Shown here one piece after another: positions 1 to 7,251 of a stretch of DNA of 64,000 nt. Source of the DNA: Nonomuraea indica. GTDB taxonomy: Bacteria; Actinomycetota; Actinomycetes; Streptosporangiales; Streptosporangiaceae. Positions within the stretch are counted from its first letter, which is position 1. Each line of letters opens with the position of its first letter. A model generated the notes under the pieces. The model was not told the origin of the DNA and made no database searches. It worked only from the letters and a program-made list of their open reading frames with translations. The position numbers and the translations under genes are program-made. The stretch spans positions 1 to 64,000 of the forward strand of contig NZ_KZ559472.1 of the NCBI RefSeq assembly GCF_002850745.1, read 5' to 3'.

Positions 1-2913
1 AGCTTGTCAAGGCGATCCTCGTCCTTCAGCTCCGCGAGGCAAGATGAAAAGCACTCACTAAGTGAGCCAGAGCTGGACTGCATCGAAGATTATTACCACC
101 CACGCTCAGCTCGGCTGCCGATCAAAATCGATCTGCGAGAGTACGCCACCTGGCTTTCAGGAATGAATCCTTTCGCCGACGATCCTGAGGAGAAAAGGCC
201 AACAGGCACAACAAAGTCAGTCGAGTCATTTATAGCGGCACTCGTGACCGAGAGATCAGGGGGCATGCCGTTTAGTGTTGGAGATCTGAGCGCGATAGCC
301 CAGAAAAGCGCCCTCCTCCTTTTCCTCGATGGACTCGACGAAGTTGCGGACGTAGCACTACGAAATCGCGTTATCGAAGAGATCTGCAGGACTGTGCGAC
401 GGCTCAGCGAGTCTGCAGCTTCTCTCCAAACCATCATAACGACACGGCCGTCCGCATTGGCAGAGGTCTTAGGCTTCCCGCCAAGGCTCTTTGAATCATG
501 GTCTCTTAGCAGTCTAACCATCCCCCTCATAAGGGCATATTCGGAAAAATGGTCCAAAGCCGAGAACCTGAAACCCAAGGAGTATTCGGAACTTCGGCGG
601 ATTCTCAACAACAAGTTGGATCAGACGCATATGCGCGAGCTTGCTCGTAACCCAATGCAGCTGACGATCCTATTGAGTGTAATTAGAACCCGAGGCGCCA
701 GTCTGCCCGACAAGCGGACCACGCTCTATGAGCTATACGTTGACCTGTTCTTCGCGCGCGAAGCGGGGAAGAACGACGTCGTAAAGGAATTCCGCGAGGA
801 ACTAATTGATATTCATCGATATCTCGCATGGGTACTACATTCAGAGGCGGAGAAGGGGCGAGCTCTTGGAAAGATTGAGTCGGGGCGCCTGCTGGAGGTC
901 CTGCGTAAATATCTGATCAGTGAAGACCGTGCTCCCGAATTAGCAGATAAGCTATTTCATGGCGTAACGCAAAGAGTCGTCTTTCTGGTTGGAGCGGTAG
1001 AGGGTCAGTACAAATTTGAGGTCCAGCCACTGAGAGAGTTCTTTGCCGCCAAGTTCCTATACGAGAACGCACCTCACAGTACTGCCGGAAATCCCCAACC
1101 GGGGACGATCGATGAACGTTTTGACGCAATCGCCCGGAGCACATACTGGCAAAATGTGACGCGCTTCTATGCGGGCTGCTTCAAAAAGGCTGAACTTCCT
1201 GCCCTCGTGGAAAGGTTGCAGATTCTGGCCGAAGAGGGTGATCACGCCCTAACTCACTATCCGCGCGCGCTAGCGGCCACCCTACTTGCCGACTGGGTGT
1301 TTAGTCAGAATCAGCGTAGCCTTAAAAGCATAGTCCAGCTTGTGCTAGCCCATGACGGCTACCGTTCTCTTTTTGGAAGTGTTTATCAGACCTCAAGCCG
1401 GACAGAACCCCTTGTCCTGCCAGACGGCTGTGGTCGAAATGAGCTTCTCGATAGATGTTTTGAAGTGCTGTCAGAAAACACTCACTCTGATATCCGAGTT
1501 AGCATTGCTCAGCTCGCTCAAGCCAACACTACCGTAGATGTTCTCAGAAAACGGTGGCTAGCATCTGCTAGCGTTCCCAACCAAGAGTCACTGCGCAATT
1601 TCTTGCTCGATGGCTATGCGCTGGGAGTACTCTCACGTTGCGACCTTCGGGACATCACTGCTATTGCAAGTCTGCCGCAGCTGCGGGAAGCTGGATTCGC
1701 AGGTATCGCTGCCATGGCCGGCCGTTGGGACTGGATCGACCAGGATGACGGTCTGGTCGACGACTATCTCGATGCTACTGTCTTTAGAGGTGTCGACCTC
1801 CGCTCTGCGTCGACGATCAATCACAAAATTGCTTATGCCACGATCGTAGCCCAGACATTCCTTCTTGACCCGAATAGCTACTTCTATCGCAATCGGCGCA
1901 CTCCTGATGACGCCCTAGCACACGCGTACGGCTTCCGATTCGCCCCCAAGCTTCTTGAGACCGATCGACCTGCCCTCAAGGAGTTTTGGACGATATTTGA
2001 GACACTGTCCAAGACACCTGCAAATGTCCTCCAGGAAGACATAAGCATCTGGCGCACGATCACCGAGAAGGCAACGCTGGGAAGAGGCGATAATTGGCTG
2101 GCGATACGCCTGGCATACGCCGCTACGTGCTGGGTCCGGCTCACAGAAGCTGCTTTCCCTAATGGAGAGGATTTCAACCTTTCAGACGCGTCTCTCGACC
2201 TTATTGAGCGCTTGCAACGCTCTAAGAGATGGAAGGGTACAGTTAGTTGGTGGCGGGCGCAATTTGCTAAAGCATCGTCTGCAGCGGAAAGGTTGCGAGT
2301 TCTCCAGATCGCATTTATGGTCTGTGGACCTACGACTCTCTCACGGTTTATTGCCTCGATTGAGAATTTTATCGAGACCCTCAGTATCGATGAGATCTAC
2401 ATGCTTAGCTCGACTGAGAGGTTCGATTTCCGCACGCGCCGTGCTGGTCGCGGATATCCTCAGGACCTTGATCTCACAAGCCTGCGCCCTAGAACTTGTG
2501 CGCTGCTCATAATGCTGCCGCTCGCTTATCGACATCCGGACTGGGAGAGCGCTCGGCAGTTGCTCGCGGGGTACGATGGCAACGATCGTGTAGTTCTCGA
2601 AATATGCTTGCTAGCAGAAGTGGATCGTCATCGTCGGGGAGATATCGACGGCGACGGCTGGCGGCGAATTGCTGACTTCTCCAAGCGTTTGTACGCACAA
2701 GGTCGAGACCATGAAGGTCTCGTAATGCACATGCTGAGCCGCGGGGATACCACGATGCCTATCGATCTCGCTCGTAGCATCGCTGGAAACCGGGCAGCAT
2801 ATCCCCTCTTCTTAGTGTCGTTGGCAGAAGGCAGCTGCCTCCGTCACCTAGCCCAGGCCACGGTCCCCCTAGCAGACGTCGCACGTGAGGCGTGGGGGGT
2901 AGAGGTCGACTGA
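1..2913 (+). CDS. NACHT-family STAND NTPase, 5' end outside window
   Basis: Open from the window edge, so the N-terminus and the Walker A loop are missing. Counting residues from base 4, a typical post-P-loop strand (RLPIKIDLREY) lies near 37-47. The Walker B motif LLFLDGLDE is at about 105-113, the sensor-like TTRPS at about 146-150, and the NACHT-like QPLREFFAAKFLYE at about 341-354. The remaining 600 residues look helical and are not recognised; I see no clear WD, TPR or LRR periodicity. Known: bacterial NACHT proteins are often antiphage sensors that oligomerise on NTP binding. Inferred: defence cargo of the adjoining integrative element. GC is visibly lower and codon use more mixed than in genes to the right, which suggests transfer. 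A regulatory STAND ATPase is the alternative. Confidence 0.8.
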   Translation, partial: SLSRRSSSFSSARQDEKHSLSEPELDCIEDYYHPRSARLPIKIDLREYATWLSGMNPFADDPEEKRPTGTTKSVESFIAALVTERSGGMPFSVGDLSAIAQKSALLLFLDGLDEVADVALRNRVIEEICRTVRRLSESAASLQTIITTRPSALAEVLGFPPRLFESWSLSSLTIPLIRAYSEKWSKAENLKPKEYSELRRILNNKLDQTHMRELARNPMQLTILLSVIRTRGASLPDKRTTLYELYVDLFFAREAGKNDVVKEFREELIDIHRYLAWVLHSEAEKGRALGKIESGRLLEVLRKYLISEDRAPELADKLFHGVTQRVVFLVGAVEGQYKFEVQPLREFFAAKFLYENAPHSTAGNPQPGTIDERFDAIARSTYWQNVTRFYAGCFKKAELPALVERLQILAEEGDHALTHYPRALAATLLADWVFSQNQRSLKSIVQLVLAHDGYRSLFGSVYQTSSRTEPLVLPDGCGRNELLDRCFEVLSENTHSDIRVSIAQLAQANTTVDVLRKRWLASASVPNQESLRNFLLDGYALGVLSRCDLRDITAIASLPQLREAGFAGIAAMAGRWDWIDQDDGLVDDYLDATVFRGVDLRSASTINHKIAYATIVAQTFLLDPNSYFYRNRRTPDDALAHAYGFRFAPKLLETDRPALKEFWTIFETLSKTPANVLQEDISIWRTITEKATLGRGDNWLAIRLAYAATCWVRLTEAAFPNGEDFNLSDASLDLIERLQRSKRWKGTVSWWRAQFAKASSAAERLRVLQIAFMVCGPTTLSRFIASIENFIETLSIDEIYMLSSTERFDFRTRRAGRGYPQDLDLTSLRPRTCALLIMLPLAYRHPDWESARQLLAGYDGNDRVVLEICLLAEVDRHRRGDIDGDGWRRIADFSKRLYAQGRDHEGLVMHMLSRGDTTMPIDLARSIAGNRAAYPLFLVSLAEGSCLRHLAQATVPLADVAREAWGVEVD

Positions 2914-2925
2914 CGCTAGCGGCGG

Positions 2926-3552
2926 GAGCCCGCCTGGGCCACCGCTGACGCCCTGACCCAAGCCGTCCAGCACGCGGCCAGCGCGATAGCCGTCGAGGTC
3001 GAGCCACTCGCCCGTATCTTCCGCTGGGGCACCCAGCTCGACATCCGCCCCATCACCATGAACGGCGACCTCACCGAACAAGCCGTCGCCGCCTACATCG
3101 CCAAGTACGCCACCAAGGCCGCCGAATGCGTCGGCACCCTCGACCGGCGCATCCACACCCTCGACGAACTGGCCCTGCACCGGCTGCGCGAACACGCCCG
3201 TCGCCTCATCGCCGAATGCCTCCGCCTGGGCGCCCTCGACGACCTGGCCGACCTACGCCTCACCCAGTGGGCCCACATGCTCGGCTTCCGCGGCCACTTC
3301 TCCACCAAGAGCCGTCGCTACTCCACCACCCTCGGCGCCCTCCGCACCGCCCGCGAAGAACACATGCGCGCCGAGGAGATCACCACCGGCCGCCTCCCGC
3401 TCTTCGACGAGGACACCGTCCTCGTCATCGCCCACTGGGAGTACGCCGGAAAGGGCCTGTCCCTCGGAGACCAACTCCTCGCGGCTGCGATCACAGGCAC
3501 ACCCACACCCGCGCCCACGTACACGCACCCCATGTCAGAGGAGGCGCTGTGA
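2926..3552 (+). pseudogene. RepSA-like replication initiator, 3' fragment
   Basis: The frame encodes a C-terminal half typical of AICE/pSAM2-type RepSA proteins: a basic region, FRWGTQLDIRPI, then DLTEQAVAAYIAKYATKAAE at about 3064-3123, followed by the helical tail. Homology appears to start about 13 bases after the NACHT stop, in the same frame but behind TGA and TAG stops. No start codon or N-terminal part exists, so the gene is truncated. Its stop overlaps the following excisionase start (GTGA), the usual rep-xis-int order. Inferred: the element can no longer replicate from this gene, and the NACHT cargo or a deletion replaced its 5' part. Confidence 0.75.
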
Positions 3553-3733
3553 CCGTGCACCAGAGTGACGAGCGGATGTGGACGATCCAGCGACTGTCCG
3601 ACTTCCTCGGCATCCGGCGACCACGCTCTACCAGTGGCGCTACCTCGGCAAGGGACCGAAGGGCTGCAAGATCGGACGCCATGTCCGCTACCTGCCCGAG
3701 GACGTCTACGCCTGGGTGCGTGAGCAGTCATGA
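3549..3733 (+). pseudogene. Excisionase (MerR-like HTH Xis), frameshifted
   Basis: GTG overlaps the rep stop. The frame starts well (MWTIQRLSDFLGI) and then goes wrong near base 3615. Reading one base out of register restores TLYQWRYLGKGPKGCKIGR and a normal end, VYAWVREQS, whose TGA overlaps the integrase ATG. One missing C at the CC run near 3616-3617 would explain it: restoring it gives G-I-P-A-T-T-L-Y. Known: Xis proteins of this size use a winged helix to direct integrase toward excision. Inferred: excision of this element is impaired unless an Xis acts in trans. A sequencing error at a homopolymer is the alternative. Confidence 0.75.
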
Positions 3734-5025
3734 CCGTCTACGACAGGTGGCACAAATCCAGACCGCGCCCTGGGGACTCCCCGTGTCCCGAGCACAACCG
3801 CGTGCCCACGTCCGGCCATGGCAAGGGTGAGCGCTGGCAGGTCCGATGGCGCGACGACCATGGTGAGCAGCGGAAGAAGAACTTCGACAAGCGCGCCGCT
3901 GCCGACGCCTTCGACGCGAAAATCAAGAACGAACTCGCCGTCGGCACGTACGTCGACCCCAGCGCCGGCAAGGTCCTCTTCCGCCAGCGTGCAGACGAAT
4001 GGCTCAGGACGGCACCGTTCGACGAGGCTGTCCATGACCAGGTCGCCATGAGACTCCGCAACCACATCTATCCCGTCCTGGGCGACCGCGAGATGCGCGT
4101 GCTCGCCAACCGGCCGTCGATGATCCAAGCCTGGATCCGCGGGCTCCAGGGCCAACTGGCCCCGTCCTACATCAAGGTCCTGCTCGCACACGTGTCCGCC
4201 GTGTTCTCCACAGCTGTGGACGACGGCCTGGTGGCGAGGAACCCGTGCAAGGCCTCTGTCGTGCGAGCACCCTCGATCTCGCGCGACAAGGTGAAGCCGT
4301 GGACGTACGACATGGTGGACGGGATGCGGGCCGCCCTCGGGAAGAGGTATGCCGTAACGGTAGACGTCGGGGCCGGCCTCGGCCTGAGGCAAGGCGAGAT
4401 CCTCGGCCTGTCCGTGGATGACGTCGACTTCCTACGCAGGGTCGTCCACGTGCGGCGACAGGTGAAGCTCGTCCGGGGCCGGCAAGTCTTCGCTCCGCCG
4501 AAGGGCGGGAAGACGCGTGACGTGCCGCTCCCGGACTCAGTGGCTCTCCGACTCTCTGCCCACCTCGCAACCTTCCCCGCCGTGGACGTCACGCTCCCCT
4601 GGCAGGCACTCGCCGGCAAGCCCGTGACCCACCGGCTGGTCTTCACCACACCGAACGGCAACGCGATCCACTGCACCTACTTCAACCAGAACCAGTGGCG
4701 ATTGGCCCTCGTCCGCGCGGGCATCGTCCCCGCCCCGCCCAAGGGCCAGATGCCCGAGTCGCATCGCAAGCACGGCATGCACGCCCTCCGCCACTTCTAC
4801 GCCTCCGTACTGCTCGACGGCGGCGAGAGCATCAAGGCCCTCAGCGAGTACCTCGGCCACCACGACCCCGGCTTCACCCTCCGCACGTACACACACCTCA
4901 TGCCGTCCAGCGAGGACCGCACCCGCAAGGCCGTCGATCGCATTCTCGGGGACACCCTCCCCGGAGCGGAGTACCTCGATACGTCCAGTGCCCACCGTTA
5001 CTCAGGTCAGAAGGTCCTGTGGTGA
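3730..5025 (+). CDS. int: Tyrosine site-specific integrase of an AICE
   Basis: A 431-residue phage-type tyrosine recombinase. An arm-type N-terminal domain (GERWQVRWRDDHGEQRKKNF) precedes a core-binding domain and the catalytic domain. Visible catalytic residues are R220 (GLGLRQGEI), H351 and R354 (HALRHFY), H377 (YLGHHDPG) and Y387 (RTYTHLM), so the enzyme looks active. ATG overlaps the xis stop (ATGA). The last 20 residues (after about 410) differ from the usual acidic tail. Known: such integrases insert AICEs into a tRNA gene whose attP lies just past int. No tRNA fragment is seen here, and an IS701 element sits 21 bases after the stop codon. Decayed copies of the 3' end occur near 14.3 and 24.3 kb. 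Confidence 0.93.
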   Translation: MTVYDRWHKSRPRPGDSPCPEHNRVPTSGHGKGERWQVRWRDDHGEQRKKNFDKRAAADAFDAKIKNELAVGTYVDPSAGKVLFRQRADEWLRTAPFDEAVHDQVAMRLRNHIYPVLGDREMRVLANRPSMIQAWIRGLQGQLAPSYIKVLLAHVSAVFSTAVDDGLVARNPCKASVVRAPSISRDKVKPWTYDMVDGMRAALGKRYAVTVDVGAGLGLRQGEILGLSVDDVDFLRRVVHVRRQVKLVRGRQVFAPPKGGKTRDVPLPDSVALRLSAHLATFPAVDVTLPWQALAGKPVTHRLVFTTPNGNAIHCTYFNQNQWRLALVRAGIVPAPPKGQMPESHRKHGMHALRHFYASVLLDGGESIKALSEYLGHHDPGFTLRTYTHLMPSSEDRTRKAVDRILGDTLPGAEYLDTSSAHRYSGQKVLW

Positions 5026-5050
5026 CAGCCTTCTCAAGAAGGGCGACTAG

Positions 5051-5072
5051 TACTACAGCCAGGTTTTGTGAT
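5051..5072 (+). repeat. IS701 left terminal inverted repeat
   Basis: Starts TACTACAGCC and ends TTTTGTGAT. Pairs with 6393-6414 at 19 of 22 positions. Confidence 0.88.
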
Positions 5073-5087
5073 CTGTAGGCTGAATGC

Positions 5088-6284
5088 ATGGTTGGTGAGT
5101 TAACGCCCGATGATCTCCAGGAGTGGGTCTCGGGGCTGGATGTGCTGTTCGGGCGGGTAGCCGGCCGGTTCGGGCGGGTGGAGCCGCGGCGTCAGGCGCG
5201 GGCGTACCTCCTGGGGTTACTGGCTCCGATCGAGCGTAAGAACGGCTGGCAGCTGGCCGAGGCGGCTGGGGATGCGGCGCCGGATCGCATGCAGCGCTTG
5301 TTGAACAGCGCCCGCTGGAACCCTCGCGAGGTGCGTGCTGACCTGCGCGATTACGTGATGGACAACCTCGGCCACCGCGACGGCGTGCTGATCGTGGATG
5401 AGACCGGGTTCCTGAAGAAGGGCGACAAGTCGGCCGGGGTGCAACGCCAGTACTCCGGCACCGCGGGCCGGGTGGAGAACTGCCAACTGGGGGTATTCCT
5501 GGCCTACGCCTCCCCGTCAGGCCGTGCGCTGATCGACGCCGAACTGTATCTGCCGAAGTCCTGGACCGACGATCGAGCTCGATGCGCCCAGGCAGGCATC
5601 GGGGAAAACGTGCAGTTCGCCACCAAGCCCGTACTGGCCCGGATGATGCTCACCCGCGCTCTGGAGGCGGGCGTTCCGGCCTCGTGGGTCACGGCCGATG
5701 AAGCCTACGGCATGGACTTCAAGTTCCGGCGCTTCCTGGAAGAACACCACCTCAGCTACGTGGTCGCGGTGCCCAAGAACCAATGGATCGGCAAGGCGTG
5801 GGGCGGGCAGATCAACGCCGACACCGCGACCGCCCAGGCCCCGCCCGAGGCATGGAAACGCCGCTCCTGCGGCAACGGCTCCAAAGGGCCGCGCCTGTAT
5901 GACTGGGCCCTGGCCACCGTGCACTTCGAGACCGAGCCCGGCTACCAGCGTTGGCTGCTGGTCCGCCGCAGCCTGACCCCCAACACCAAGGGCGAACTCG
6001 AGCTGGCCTACTACCTGTGTCATGCCCCGGTCGGCACCAGCTTGGAGGACCTCATCGCCGTCGCCGGCGCCCGCTGGGCCATCGAGGAATGCTTCCAGAG
6101 CGCCAAGAACGAGACCGGCCTGGACCAGTATCAGGTCCGACGCTATGACGCCTGGCACAGGCACATCACCCTGGCGATGCTCGCCCACGCCTACCTTGCC
6201 GTTACCGCCGCACACGCCCCAAAAGCCCAAGCGGCCTGGTCCGCCTCACACCAGCCGAAATCCGCCGTCTCCTGGCACGTCTGA
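5088..6284 (+). CDS. IS701-family DDE transposase, C-terminus in the -1 frame
   Basis: 398 residues in one frame. DDE residues are visible: D104 (IVDETGFLKKG), D204 (VTADEAYGMD) and E333 (ARWAIEECFQ). The HTH-like N-terminus (PRRQARAYLLGLL) is typical. The frame ends in nonsense (SASHQPKSAVSWHV), while the -1 frame from about 6218 continues with the expected family ending GLVRLTPAEIRRLLARLT and HYWRRWLKHHEIRL, stopping at 6410-6412 inside the right repeat. The switch falls at CCCAAAA (6218-6224), read C CCA AAA in the starting frame, which has the form of a -1 slippery heptamer. Either the gene carries a one-base indel or it uses programmed frameshifting. Confidence 0.88.
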   Translation: MVGELTPDDLQEWVSGLDVLFGRVAGRFGRVEPRRQARAYLLGLLAPIERKNGWQLAEAAGDAAPDRMQRLLNSARWNPREVRADLRDYVMDNLGHRDGVLIVDETGFLKKGDKSAGVQRQYSGTAGRVENCQLGVFLAYASPSGRALIDAELYLPKSWTDDRARCAQAGIGENVQFATKPVLARMMLTRALEAGVPASWVTADEAYGMDFKFRRFLEEHHLSYVVAVPKNQWIGKAWGGQINADTATAQAPPEAWKRRSCGNGSKGPRLYDWALATVHFETEPGYQRWLLVRRSLTPNTKGELELAYYLCHAPVGTSLEDLIAVAGARWAIEECFQSAKNETGLDQYQVRRYDAWHRHITLAMLAHAYLAVTAAHAPKAQAAWSASHQPKSAVSWHV

Positions 6285-6392
6285 CCGCCACGATCACCCG
6301 CCCACTCAGCCACGCCCTCGACTGGTCCCAACGTCGAGGACACCATCAGACGCGCGCACGAGCCAGCCACTACTGGAGGCGTTGGCTCAAAC

Positions 6393-6414
6393 ATCACGAA
6401 ATCAGGCTGTAGTA
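6393..6414 (-). repeat. IS701 right terminal inverted repeat
   Basis: The reverse complement starts TACTACAGCC, matching 5051-5072. The -1 frame transposase stop (6410-6412) lies inside it. Confidence 0.88.
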
Positions 6415-6640
6415 CTAGGCTTTCAGTAGCTTAGTACGCGGATCGCACAATCTTGACTCCCGCATCCCACTTGGGCGAGGGGCTGAAGGAGTTCTCACTA
6501 TGTGAGACCCAGTGAGCAGGTGTAACGCGCCAATGGCGTAGCTGCGCATGGTGGCCAGGATGGACGGAGCCGAGGCAGTGCGGGTTCGGCAGCGGTCTTC
6601 AGCGAGGGTCGCGTGGCGGACGTAAATCAGGTCGCCTGGA
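6415..6640 (-). pseudogene. ISAs1/H-repeat family transposase, C-terminal remnant
   Basis: The reverse strand reads GPGDLIYVRHATLAEDRCRT and SAPSILATMRSYAIGALHLL, which matches the ISAs1-family ending (VRDVT-EDR-RTG-GP-VMATLRN-AIG-LR). The catalytic N-terminal part is absent, and the sequence upstream is unrelated. The frame ends at a TAG formed with the CTAG that IS701 targeted. Inferred: an old insertion predating IS701. No terminal repeats were found. Confidence 0.65.
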
Positions 6641-6762
6641 CCAGACCGAGCATCACCACCAGCGGGTGCGCCGTACCCGCCGATCACGAGGGGCGGGGAT
6701 CTGTGCCACATCTGCCGCAGGTCAACTCTGCCGCCCCGTCGAGTGACACTGACGCTTTCACG
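6641..6762. other. Non-coding gap beside toxin-immunity module
   Basis: No convincing gene. Short frames on both strands lack recognisable domains or codon bias. This stretch separates the ISAs1 remnant from the candidate immunity gene and may hold the transcription end of the toxin operon, though I see no clear terminator hairpin. Confidence 0.4.
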
Positions 6763-7227
6763 TCATCTCACGGAGAACCGCTGAATTACCGGATCAGCGG
6801 CCAACCAAGGGAATTCTGTCGTAAGGCGAGAATGAACCTGGAACAGGAAGTCAGTAAGCACTACTATGAACTCTTCGCGATCAACGGAGACCTCCCAGGA
6901 ATGCTTTGATGAACTTATGGCAACGAGATTACCATCACCGTGCAGTCGAATTACTTCCTCACTTTCTGTAAAGCCGATTGCTGCGTCTTCTCCTGACGAT
7001 AGACGCTTCACGGCATGAGAGATGGATAGCGCAAAGTCCACGAGCGTCACAAATCTCTTTTTCGATATCACTTCAACGCCATCGATAAGCAGGTGAACAT
7101 TTGCGCCAAAGTATTTGTAGCGGATGTCTATCTCGCTGAGTTCTCCCGGATCGACTTGGTTGACGCTATCCCAGGTCTTACGCCAGGGCGACCCAGCGTC
7201 CGGGACCTTGAAGGTTAGATATATCAC
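6763..7227 (-). CDS. Candidate immunity protein of the RHS toxin
   Basis: 154 residues, GTG start with GAGGAA five bases upstream, beginning 24 bases after the toxin stop on the same strand. No signal peptide or membrane segment, so it is probably cytosolic. The sequence is mixed alpha/beta and rich in acidic residues (VDREEFIVVLTDFLFQVHSR near the end). I do not recognise the family. Position, size and low GC match what is known of immunity genes directly 3' of polymorphic toxins; the function is inferred from context. Expected role: bind and block the C-terminal toxin domain to protect the producer and its kin. Confidence 0.65.
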   Translation of the reverse strand: MIYLTFKVPDAGSPWRKTWDSVNQVDPGELSEIDIRYKYFGANVHLLIDGVEVISKKRFVTLVDFALSISHAVKRLSSGEDAAIGFTESEEVIRLHGDGNLVAISSSKHSWEVSVDREEFIVVLTDFLFQVHSRLTTEFPWLAADPVIQRFSVR

Positions 7228-7251
7228 ATATTCCTCATTGTACAGGTGGAT

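Larger units (their letters stand above)
5047..6418 (+). mobile_element. IS701-family insertion sequence with CTAG target duplication
   Basis: The element proper spans 5051-6414. Terminal inverted repeats (5051-5072 and 6393-6414) start TACTACAGCC and match at 19 of 22 positions. CTAG flanks both ends (5047-5050 and 6415-6418), which fits the four-base YTAR target duplication known for the family. It holds one transposase gene whose conserved end reaches into the right repeat. An intact target duplication implies a fairly recent insertion. It landed between the int stop and an older ISAs1-type remnant. Confidence 0.9.

Noticed and set aside
5026..5046. tRNA-derived attachment site after int
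   Set aside because: The 21 bases between the int stop and IS701 do not fold or read as a tRNA 3' end; any att core cannot be identified.
6613..6909. Plus-strand frame of 98 codons near the immunity gene
   Set aside because: No ribosome-binding site, no recognisable domain, and it runs opposite the ISAs1 remnant and the immunity gene.
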